The notes under the pieces were generated by a model. That model was given only the letters and a program-made list of their open reading frames with translations. It did not search any database and was not told the DNA's origin. This document shows, piece by piece, positions 1-5,496 of a stretch of DNA of 10,455 bases. The first letter of the stretch is position 1. Each line of letters opens with the position of its first letter. The stretch comes from Burkholderiaceae bacterium. Its GTDB lineage: Bacteria; Pseudomonadota; Gammaproteobacteria; Burkholderiales; Burkholderiaceae_C. Location: contig JALQVQ010000120.1 of NCBI GenBank assembly GCA_023260315.1, positions 1 to 10,455 on the forward strand, written 5' to 3'. Position numbers and translations under genes: made by a program.

Positions 1-595
1 GGGCATAGGCGCCTTCTGGGGTCTCTACATCTAAGGTGACTTGATCGGCATCCTGTGCGCAGCCGGTGACGCGCGATTGCCATCGCAGGTCGATGTGTCC
101 CAACGCGGCGATACGTTCCACCAAATAGCCCTCGATGTAAAACTGTTGAATATTGATGAATGCGGGCTGGGCGGACCACTTGAAGTCGTCTCGATCGCGT
201 AGGTTGAAGTTATAAATCTCGTCATCGCCAGCGAAGGTTCGGCCAATGTGCCACTCCACTCCTTTGGCTCGGATGCGGTCGTAGATACCCAGCTTGTCAA
301 AAATTTCCAATGACCGCTGCGTGTAGCAAATACCCCTTGATGATGCGCCCTTGACGCCAACCGTGTTGTCCTCGTCCAGTAGCACCGCATCGACGCCCAG
401 CTGCGCGAGGCTACACGCCAAAGTCAAGCCTGTGATGCCGCCGCCGACGATGACCACGTCGTAAGGCGCGACTCGGTTTTCACCCGCCAGTTCGGGCGGC
501 GTCGAGAACGGGTAAGTGGGTAGGGTGTACCCGGCACCCCCCGTGAATTCGTAGCCGTTGGTATAGACCGGATCTTGGTAAGTGTTGGACGTCAT
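1..595 (-). CDS. FAD-dependent aromatic monooxygenase (MhpA/PheA/UbiH-like), partial at left edge
   Basis: This is the N-terminal 198 residues of a class A flavoprotein monooxygenase, a family that hydroxylates aromatic rings with NAD(P)H and O2. It is open to the window edge. After about 45 residues of leader comes a Rossmann FAD-binding fold: a beta strand into GGGITG at residues 51-56, with acidic D74/E75 ending the second strand, where the adenosine ribose is bound. The stretch around SSRGI (85-89) and the following helix match the substrate/FAD region of 3-(3-hydroxyphenyl)propionate and phenol hydroxylases. The start at 593-595 lies only 6 bases after the stop of the VOC gene, so the two are probably co-transcribed; the ribosome site (GGA about 10 bases upstream) is weak and suggests translational coupling. 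Family members are usually about 500-600 residues, so most of the gene is missing. The substrate cannot be read from this part. Confidence 0.85.
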   Translation of the reverse strand, partial: MTSNTYQDPVYTNGYEFTGGAGYTLPTYPFSTPPELAGENRVAPYDVVIVGGGITGLTLACSLAQLGVDAVLLDEDNTVGVKGASSRGICYTQRSLEIFDKLGIYDRIRAKGVEWHIGRTFAGDDEIYNFNLRDRDDFKWSAQPAFINIQQFYIEGYLVERIAALGHIDLRWQSRVTGCAQDADQVTLDVETPEGAYA

Positions 596-601
596 GCGGT
601 T

Positions 602-1201
602 TTATCCGTTGAGCTCAGGGCGATCATTCTGTTGGGGTTTGAGCTTGGCCGGTGCGTGCGACTGGCTGGCACGCGCCGCACGCCATTGGGCCTTCCGAGC
701 CGTCCATTCGTCCAGTCGCTGACGGGCGCCTTGGCTTTCGCGTTGCATCTCGTCTGGAGAAGCGGTCTGAAATGACAACTCAAGGCGCACGCCATTGGGG
801 TCAAAGAAGTAGATGCTCTTAAAGACGTGGTGATCGGTAACGCCAATCACGGAGACCCCATGCGCCTCAAGGCGCGCTTTCATGTCGGTGAGATCGGACA
901 GCTGCGGCACTGAGAAGGCGATGTGGTTGACCCAAGCCGGCGTATTGGGTGACGGCAGGGCGGCCTCGTCATCCCCCAAGTCAAAGAAGGCGATGTACGA
1001 GCCATCGTGGAGACGGAAGAAAAAGTGGGTGTAAGGGCAGTACTCGCCCGTGCTGGGCACGTGATCGCTTTGGATGATGTGATAAAGCGGCAAGCCCAAA
1101 ACGTCCTCATAGAAGTGCCGCGTCTCTTCCGCGTCTCGGGCGCGGTAAGCGTAGTGGTGCAGGCCTTGAATGCGCGGAGCCGGTGGGAGTGCTTTGGACA
1201 T
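602..1201 (-). CDS. VOC-family metalloenzyme (extradiol dioxygenase/glyoxalase-like)
   Basis: A 199-residue protein with a vicinal-oxygen-chelate fold. Beta-alpha-beta-beta-beta modules are visible around HHYAYRARD (15-23), the HFYEDVLG helix (29-36), VNHIAFSV (91-98) and GVRLELS (137-143). H16, H93 and E141 sit where the metal ligands lie in catalytic VOC domains, so it is probably an active Fe(II)/Mn(II)-type enzyme and not a binding-only protein. The DPNG turn (134-137) is also typical. Residues from about 150 to the end form an extra charged, Gln/Ala/Arg-rich tail that the fold does not need. Its downstream neighbour is an aromatic-ring monooxygenase, so ring cleavage or another step on a hydroxylated aromatic is the most likely job (inference). 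A glyoxalase or isomerase role remains possible. The start at 1201 is preceded by GAGG about 7 bases upstream, and a palindromic operator-like site lies just above that. Confidence 0.85.
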   Translation of the reverse strand: MSKALPPAPRIQGLHHYAYRARDAEETRHFYEDVLGLPLYHIIQSDHVPSTGEYCPYTHFFFRLHDGSYIAFFDLGDDEAALPSPNTPAWVNHIAFSVPQLSDLTDMKARLEAHGVSVIGVTDHHVFKSIYFFDPNGVRLELSFQTASPDEMQRESQGARQRLDEWTARKAQWRAARASQSHAPAKLKPQQNDRPELNG

Positions 1202-1216
1202 GGGGAGACCTCAAAT

Positions 1217-1230
1217 TTACGTATGCGTAA
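1217..1230. promoter_or_regulatory. Imperfect 14-base palindrome, candidate operator of the VOC/monooxygenase operon
   Basis: TTACG-tatg-CGTAA is a 5-base inverted repeat with a 4-base centre, of which the middle AT is also symmetric. It lies 15-28 bases upstream of the VOC start codon, where a repressor would block transcription or the early transcript. MarR- and GntR-type regulators of aromatic catabolism bind sites of this size and A+T/CG pattern. That is family knowledge; no regulator gene is visible here. A chance dyad is possible. Confidence 0.3.
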
Positions 1231-1423
1231 TGAGTTTACCTAATCAGAATTATTTTCCGAGTGATTTTTTGGCTTCGGCGGTCGTTGGACATAGGGAATA
1301 CCCCAATCATTTGCAGGGTTTTTGCGCCCGATCGGCGAAAAAGTCTTTTTATATCAAGGGCGCTAAGTCCATTAATAAAATCAATCGAATGGATTGCGAG
1401 GTGCAATTAGACGCGTTTGTCTA

Positions 1424-1438
1424 GAACAGCTATTGTTC
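1424..1438. promoter_or_regulatory. Dyad GAACA-N5-TGTTC upstream of rubrerythrin, candidate regulator site
   Basis: A perfect 5+5 inverted repeat, GAACAgctatTGTTC, lies about 70 bases upstream of the rubrerythrin start. A second, shorter GAACA-N2-TGTT pair lies at 1456-1466, and another 5-N5-5 dyad (CAATC/GATTG, 1382-1396) is centred 42 bases upstream. The position fits a transcription-factor site for the stress operon. Dyads with arms this short are expected by chance a few times in 300 bases, so this is only a candidate. Confidence 0.2.
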
Positions 1439-1508
1439 GTGGGTCCCCAATCGATGAACAACTGTTTGTCGCGAGTGGGGCATTTCTTTAAACCACAAGG
1501 AGAGACGC

Positions 1509-1931
1509 ATGCCAACATTGAAAGGCACGAAAACCGAGCAGTGCTTGAAAGACGCATTTGCCGGTGAATCACAAGCTAACCGCCGTTACCTGTACTTCGC
1601 AAACAAAGCTGACATCGAAGGACAAAACGACGTTGCAGCGCTGTTCCGCTCGACCGCAGAAGGCGAGACGGGCCACGCACACGGCCACCTCGAGTTCTTA
1701 GAGCAAGCCGGTGACCCTGCAACCGGTTTGCCAATCGGCTCAACACGTCAAAACTTGGAATCAGCTGTTGCTGGCGAAACCCACGAGTACACCGACATGT
1801 ACCCTGGCATGGCCAAGACAGCGCGTGAAGAAGGCTTTGACGAAGTCGCTGACTGGTTCGAAACCCTGGCCAAGGCGGAGCGTTCACACGCCAACCGTTA
1901 CGCCAAGGCTTTGGCTGAACTGGCTGACTGA
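1509..1931 (+). CDS. Rubrerythrin-family diiron protein lacking the rubredoxin domain
   Basis: A 140-residue cytoplasmic four-helix-bundle ferritin-like protein. Rubrerythrins reduce hydrogen peroxide to water at a non-haem diiron centre. All expected ligands are visible at nearly the classical numbering: E20 (GESQANRRY), E53 and H56 (EGETGH), E90 and E93 ([11 protein letters not shown]), and E124 and H127 (AERSH). The chain ends just after the last helix, so the C-terminal Cys4 rubredoxin domain of the full-length form (about 190 residues) is absent and electrons must come from a separate partner. The Fe-S protein encoded next is the obvious candidate (inference). A strong AAGGAG lies 6 bases before the ATG, which suggests high expression. 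It is the first gene of the plus-strand stress cluster; a hairpin follows it before the second gene. Confidence 0.93.
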   Translation: MPTLKGTKTEQCLKDAFAGESQANRRYLYFANKADIEGQNDVAALFRSTAEGETGHAHGHLEFLEQAGDPATGLPIGSTRQNLESAVAGETHEYTDMYPGMAKTAREEGFDEVADWFETLAKAERSHANRYAKALAELAD

Positions 1932-1969
1932 TCGTTCGGTCACTCAAAACAAGCCCTAGGCGAATTTTG

Positions 1970-2002
1970 AGAGTTCCGCGCGGTATGACCGTGCGGTTCT
2001 CT
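1970..2002 (+). terminator. Hairpin after rubrerythrin, partial terminator or processing site
   Basis: CCGCGCGGT (1976-1984) pairs with ACCGTGCGG (1988-1996): nine base pairs including one G-U, closing an ATG loop. The stem continues after a TT/TT mismatch with AGAG (1970-1973) against CTCT (1999-2002). The following bases (GAGTATTTGC) contain no proper U-tract, so full intrinsic termination is unlikely. It may attenuate read-through or protect the 3' end of the rubrerythrin message, giving more rubrerythrin than Fe-S protein. Confidence 0.45.
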
Positions 2003-2055
2003 GAGTATTTGCAACATCCCAACTAAACACAAACCACCCCATTCGGAGCCAACGC

Positions 2056-3408
2056 ATGTCACGAGAAGGCAACCTAGAAGCCCCAACCCGCCACCCGCTG
2101 GACTGGCTGAATCCCGACTTCTACAACGAGGAGAAATTGTTCGGCGAGTTGGAGCGTATTTTTGATATTTGCCACGGTTGCCGCCGTTGCGTGAGCCTGT
2201 GTAACGCCTTCCCAACGCTGTTCGACTTGGTCGACGAAAGCAGCACCATGGAAGTCGATGGTGTGGCAAAGGCCGACTATTGGAAAGTCGTTGACCAGTG
2301 CTACATGTGCGACCTGTGCTACATGACCAAGTGCCCCTACACGCCGCCGCATGAATGGAACCTCGATTTCCCGCACACCATGCTGCGTGCGAAAGCCATC
2401 AAGTTCAAAAAAGGGGAAGTCGGTAAGGCTGAGCAGTTTTTGGCATCAACCGACAAGCACGGCTCTTTGGCGGGTATTCCCATCGTCGTGCAAGCGGCCA
2501 ATGCCGTTAACAAGACCAAGCCAGCCCGGGCCTTGATGGAAAAGGTATTGGATGTCGACAAAGACGCGTGGCTGCCAGCGCTGGCAACAACCAAATTCCG
2601 CTCTGCTGCGAAGGACAACACCTTACCCGCAGTGGTTGACGGTGAGCGCACGCCTGGCAAAGTAGCCATCTATGCCACCTGCTACGTCAACTACAACGAG
2701 CCGGGCATTGGCCACGACCTTTTGAAGATCTTGGCGCACAACGACATTCCTTACGTCATCGTTGACAAAGAGCAGTGCTGCGGCATGCCCAAGTTAGAGC
2801 TCGGCGATTTGGATGCCGTGGCGCAAAGCAAAGAAGCCAACGTGCCGGTATTGGCGAAGTACGCCGAGGAGGGCTACGCCATTCTCTCGGCCGTGCCGAG
2901 CTGCACGCTGATGTTTAAGCAGGAAATTCCGCTCATGTTCCCGGATGACGCGGAGACGCAGGCGGTCAAATTGGCGATGTGGGACCCGTTTGAATACCTG
3001 ATGGCTCGCAAGCGCGACGGCTTGTTGAAGACCGAATTCCCCCAGCCGTTGGGCAACATCAGCTATCAAATTCCTTGCCACGGGCGCGTGCAAAACATCG
3101 GCCGCAAGACGGAAGAGATGCTGAAAATGATTCCGGACACCGCACTCAATACGATTGAGCGTTGTTCGGGGCACGCCGGCACTTACGGTGTCAAAAAGCA
3201 GCATCACCAGACCGCCATGAAGATTGGTAAGCCTGTTTTCAAAGCCATGGCCACCATGAAAGACGGCGCCAAGCCAGATTACATCAGCTCGGACTGTCCA
3301 TTGGGTGGTCACCACATCGCTCAAGGTTTCCAAGTCAATGGACAGGTCGTCCCGACTTTGGCACACCCTTTGACCCTCGTGCGCAAGGCTTATGGCTTGC
3401 CCGAATAA
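2056..3408 (+). CDS. Heterodisulfide-reductase/GlpC-related Fe-S protein with two CCG-type domains
   Basis: A 450-residue cytoplasmic protein with an N-terminal ferredoxin-like module and a C-terminal pair of cysteine-rich domains. Cluster I is C39-X2-C42-X2-C45-X3-C49. Cluster II is C82-X2-C85-X2-C88-X4-C93-P, one residue longer than the usual spacing. The first CCG domain shows C209, C241-C242-G and C283. The second is altered: C341-H, C370-S-G-H in place of CCG, then C414-P. Relatives (GlpC, HdrB/HdrD) move electrons and bind Fe-S or thiol/quinone partners, and this group is often labelled a glycerol-3-phosphate dehydrogenase subunit C without evidence. No glpA/glpB lies here; it sits between a rubrerythrin and DUF3501. 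Electron transfer to the rubrerythrin is inferred. GGAG lies 7 bases before the ATG. No signal peptide or membrane segment is seen. Confidence 0.88.
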   Translation: MSREGNLEAPTRHPLDWLNPDFYNEEKLFGELERIFDICHGCRRCVSLCNAFPTLFDLVDESSTMEVDGVAKADYWKVVDQCYMCDLCYMTKCPYTPPHEWNLDFPHTMLRAKAIKFKKGEVGKAEQFLASTDKHGSLAGIPIVVQAANAVNKTKPARALMEKVLDVDKDAWLPALATTKFRSAAKDNTLPAVVDGERTPGKVAIYATCYVNYNEPGIGHDLLKILAHNDIPYVIVDKEQCCGMPKLELGDLDAVAQSKEANVPVLAKYAEEGYAILSAVPSCTLMFKQEIPLMFPDDAETQAVKLAMWDPFEYLMARKRDGLLKTEFPQPLGNISYQIPCHGRVQNIGRKTEEMLKMIPDTALNTIERCSGHAGTYGVKKQHHQTAMKIGKPVFKAMATMKDGAKPDYISSDCPLGGHHIAQGFQVNGQVVPTLAHPLTLVRKAYGLPE

Positions 3409-3453
3409 GTGAACCGTTTGAATACAGCCCATTAACGTTTAGAGGACAACACC

Positions 3454-4047
3454 ATGCAATTGACTGGAAATATCACCGCCGAGAACTTGATGAGCCTAGA
3501 GGCTTACAGCAAGTACCGCAAGGAACACAAAGCCGAGGTGCTCGCGCACCGCAAACTGCGTACCGTGACGCTGGGTGAGCATTTTGTTTTCCAATTTGAA
3601 AGCGAAATGACTATTCGTTACCAGATCCAAGAGATGCTTCGCATTGAGAAGGTTTTCGAGGAAGAGGGCATTCAACAAGAGATCGACGCTTATGCGCCGC
3701 TGGTGCCCGATGGCACCAATTGGAAAGCCACGATGCTGATTGAGTACCCCGACGTCAATGAGCGTAAGCGCGAACTGTCACGCCTGATTGGTGTCGAAGA
3801 TCGCGTTTACGTTGAAGTCGAAGGTATGCCGCGCGTGTATGCCATTGCAGACGAGGACTTGGACCGCGAGACCGATGAAAAGACGTCAGCCGTGCACTTC
3901 GTTCGATTCGAATTCACACCCGCAATGGTTGCCGCATTGCACGCAGGTGCATCAGCAACGTTTGGTTGTGACCACACGAACTACCCAGCACATACCGTCA
4001 TTGCGGCCGAAACGCTGGCCAGCCTCGCAGGCGATTTGAAAGCCTGA
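3454..4047 (+). CDS. DUF3501 family protein, function unknown
   Basis: A 197-residue soluble protein recognised as DUF3501 from its order of conserved blocks: VTLGEHFVFQFE (38-49), the helix QIQEMLRIEK (57-66), ATMLIEYPD (92-100), RVYVEVEG (117-124), VHFVRFEF (147-154) and a C-terminal block with GCDHTNYPAH (171-180). No enzyme motif is known for the family. The many acidic residues and histidines in the first block, and the C172/H174/H180 group near the end, could bind metal (inference only). It follows the Fe-S/CCG gene by 45 bases with its own AGAGGA 7 bases before the ATG. The rubrerythrin, Fe-S protein and DUF3501 recur together in other bacteria, which argues for one shared pathway. It ends 14 bases before yaaA. 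Confidence 0.85.
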   Translation: MQLTGNITAENLMSLEAYSKYRKEHKAEVLAHRKLRTVTLGEHFVFQFESEMTIRYQIQEMLRIEKVFEEEGIQQEIDAYAPLVPDGTNWKATMLIEYPDVNERKRELSRLIGVEDRVYVEVEGMPRVYAIADEDLDRETDEKTSAVHFVRFEFTPAMVAALHAGASATFGCDHTNYPAHTVIAAETLASLAGDLKA

Positions 4048-4061
4048 AGTAAACTCGGCGC

Positions 4062-4841
4062 ATGCTGTTCGCTATTTCACCCGCCAAAGCGCTCGACTAT
4101 GAGACGCCGCCACAAACGGCGACCCATACCGAGCCCTTGTTTGTGCCTCAGGCGGCTGCGTTGATCAAGACCCTCAAGGCCTTCGGGCCCACTGAGGTGT
4201 CAGACCTTATGGGTTTAAGCGACAAATTGGCGGCGCTCAATGTGGCGCGCTACCAAGCGTGGACGAAAACCTTCACGCCAAAGAACGCGAAGCAAGCGGT
4301 GCTTGCGTTCGATGGCGATGTTTACGACGGCTTGTCGGCCAAGACGCTGACGACCAAGCAGCTTGACTGGTTGCAGGATCACCTGTGCATCCTCAGTGGT
4401 CTTTACGGCGTTTTACGGCCGCTCGACCTGATGCAACCCTACCGCTTGGAGATGGGAACCCGGCTGCAAACCGAAGCGGGTAAAAACCTCTACCAGTTTT
4501 GGGGCACTCGGATTGCGGATTACCTTAACGAACGGGCAGCAACTGATGGCAGCGGCGTGTTGGTAAATCTGGCGAGTGAAGAGTACTTCAAGTCCGTTGA
4601 TCGCAAAGCATTGAAGCCGCAGGTTGTTGCCTGTGCATTCGAAGAGCAGAAAAACGGACAAACCAAAATCATCAGCTTCATGGCGAAGCGCGCGCGTGGT
4701 TTGATGGTTCGTTTCGCGGTGGAGAACAAGGTCAAAAAGCCGGTTGATCTTCAGGCATTCGATGTCGATGGCTACCGCTTTGTCGCGGCCGATTCAAGCC
4801 CTGACCGATTGGTTTTTAGACGGCGTCATGCCGCCGCCTGA
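4062..4841 (+). CDS. yaaA: Peroxide stress protein YaaA (DUF328/UPF0246)
   Basis: A 259-residue cytoplasmic protein, close to the length of E. coli YaaA. Diagnostic blocks are all present: ISPAK (5-9), FDGDVYDGL (83-91), LSGLYGVLRPLDLMQPYRLE (111-130), NLASEEYF (169-176), FMAKRARGLM (206-215) and the DVDGYRF block near the end (234-240). In E. coli this protein is induced by OxyR, limits intracellular iron and protects DNA and proteins during peroxide stress, and it has been reported to bind DNA. Placement directly behind a rubrerythrin trio extends the peroxide/iron theme of this operon. The start has only a poor ribosome site and lies 14 bases after the DUF3501 stop, so translation is probably coupled. 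Its last codons overlap the start of the next gene. Confidence 0.93.
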   Translation: MLFAISPAKALDYETPPQTATHTEPLFVPQAAALIKTLKAFGPTEVSDLMGLSDKLAALNVARYQAWTKTFTPKNAKQAVLAFDGDVYDGLSAKTLTTKQLDWLQDHLCILSGLYGVLRPLDLMQPYRLEMGTRLQTEAGKNLYQFWGTRIADYLNERAATDGSGVLVNLASEEYFKSVDRKALKPQVVACAFEEQKNGQTKIISFMAKRARGLMVRFAVENKVKKPVDLQAFDVDGYRFVAADSSPDRLVFRRRHAAA

Positions 4842-5496
4842 TCAAGGCCCAACGTCAGGCCCATCAGCCAGGCTGGCCCCTGGTGTAAGGGTCATTCATT
4901 TGGGAGACCGTTGGGCAGCGGTTTCGTTGCAGCGTGAATCGCCTGAGCTGTTGGTCATCGATGGCTTTCTAACCCCCGAAGAATGTGACGCGCTCATGGC
5001 TGCCGCGCTGCCGCGTTTGACCGTCTCAGAGACCGTGGCGGATGACGAGCGTGACCGGGTGCGCACCAGTCAGGGGATGTTTTTCGATCCTGGCGAAACC
5101 GCGCTGATTCGGCGAATCGATGCGCGCGTCGCAACGGCTTTCGACTGGCCACTGACCCATGCGGAGGATTTGCAGGTCACACGCTATCAAGCAGGACAGC
5201 GCTACGATCCGCATTATGACTACTTCAGTGCCGACACACCGGACGACATCAGCGGCGTGCGCCATTTTGGCCAGCGTGTCGCGACGGTTTTGTTTTATCT
5301 CAACGAACCGGTCGCTGGTGGCGAAACAGAATTTTTGGACTTACAGCTGACCGTTCGGCCACGCAAGGGGTGCGCCGTCTTCTTTACTTACCCCGAGGCG
5401 TCGCCGAGCAGTCTGACCCTGCATGCCGGATGTCCTGTCGCTGCGGGTGAGAAGTGGATTGCCAACAAGTGGTTACGACGCAAGGCGTTTGGCTAG
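4828..5496 (+). CDS. 2-oxoglutarate/Fe(II) dioxygenase, prolyl 4-hydroxylase-like
   Basis: A 222-residue protein with the C-terminal prolyl-4-hydroxylase fold. From the start used here the Fe(II) triad is H129-x-D131 (in YDPHYDYF) and H199 (in LTLHAGCPV), and K209 (GEKWIANKWL) is the 2-oxoglutarate-binding lysine. RTSQGMFF (79-86) and RYQAGQRYDPHYD are family signatures. Bacterial members hydroxylate proline in proteins or peptides, and the target here is unknown. The frame stays open upstream with ATGs at 4744, 4762 and 4768, but those would overlap yaaA by 74-98 bases and add residues with no domain. The ATG at 4828 overlaps yaaA by only 14 bases, so it is preferred. Its ribosome site is weak. 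Oxygen, iron and 2-oxoglutarate dependence suits the neighbouring iron/peroxide genes. The stop is shared with dinB. Confidence 0.82.
   Translation: MPPPDQGPTSGPSARLAPGVRVIHLGDRWAAVSLQRESPELLVIDGFLTPEECDALMAAALPRLTVSETVADDERDRVRTSQGMFFDPGETALIRRIDARVATAFDWPLTHAEDLQVTRYQAGQRYDPHYDYFSADTPDDISGVRHFGQRVATVLFYLNEPVAGGETEFLDLQLTVRPRKGCAVFFTYPEASPSSLTLHAGCPVAAGEKWIANKWLRRKAFG
5493..5496. other. CTAG serving as stop codon for two convergent genes
   Basis: The palindrome CTAG provides TAG (5494-5496) to the plus-strand dioxygenase and TAG (complement of 5493-5495) to the minus-strand dinB. There is no intergenic space, so no conventional terminator can lie between the genes and the two transcripts must overlap or end inside the opposing gene. 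Confidence 0.9.

Larger units (their letters stand above)
1202..1508. other. Divergent intergenic region (307 bases) between VOC and rubrerythrin genes
   Basis: This stretch separates divergently transcribed genes and must hold promoters for both operons, but no clear sigma-70 pair with a 16-18 base spacer could be assigned. It is visibly more A+T-rich in its middle (about 1250-1390) than the genes. It contains the palindrome at 1217-1230, CAATC-N5-GATTG at 1382-1396, GAACA-N5-TGTTC at 1424-1438 and GAACA-N2-TGTT at 1456-1466. A strong ribosome site AAGGAG (1497-1502) precedes the rubrerythrin start. A 64-codon reading frame from the ATG at 1230 to a stop at 1424 has no ribosome site and no recognisable content, so it is not called. 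Confidence 0.6.

Noticed and set aside
1230..1424. Possible 64-residue small protein in the divergent intergenic region
   Set aside because: There is no ribosome binding site before the ATG, no recognisable motif, and the region must hold promoters.
1260..1500. Sigma-70 promoter for rubrerythrin
   Set aside because: Several partial boxes (TTGCGA, TATATC, TAATAA, TAAAAT) were tried; none pair with a 16-18 base spacer and two good hexamers.
1576..2022. 148-codon minus-strand frame over rubrerythrin
   Set aside because: It is opposite a gene with every diiron ligand in place; its Arg/Leu/Ser-rich content is typical of an antisense shadow.
2056..3408. Annotation as glycerol-3-phosphate dehydrogenase subunit C (glpC)
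   Set aside because: No glpA or glpB is adjacent, the second CCG motif differs, and the neighbours are rubrerythrin and DUF3501.
2794..3432. 212-codon open frame on the minus strand
   Set aside because: It lies antisense within the well-supported Fe-S/CCG gene, has no recognisable domain, and fits a mirror effect of that gene's codon bias.
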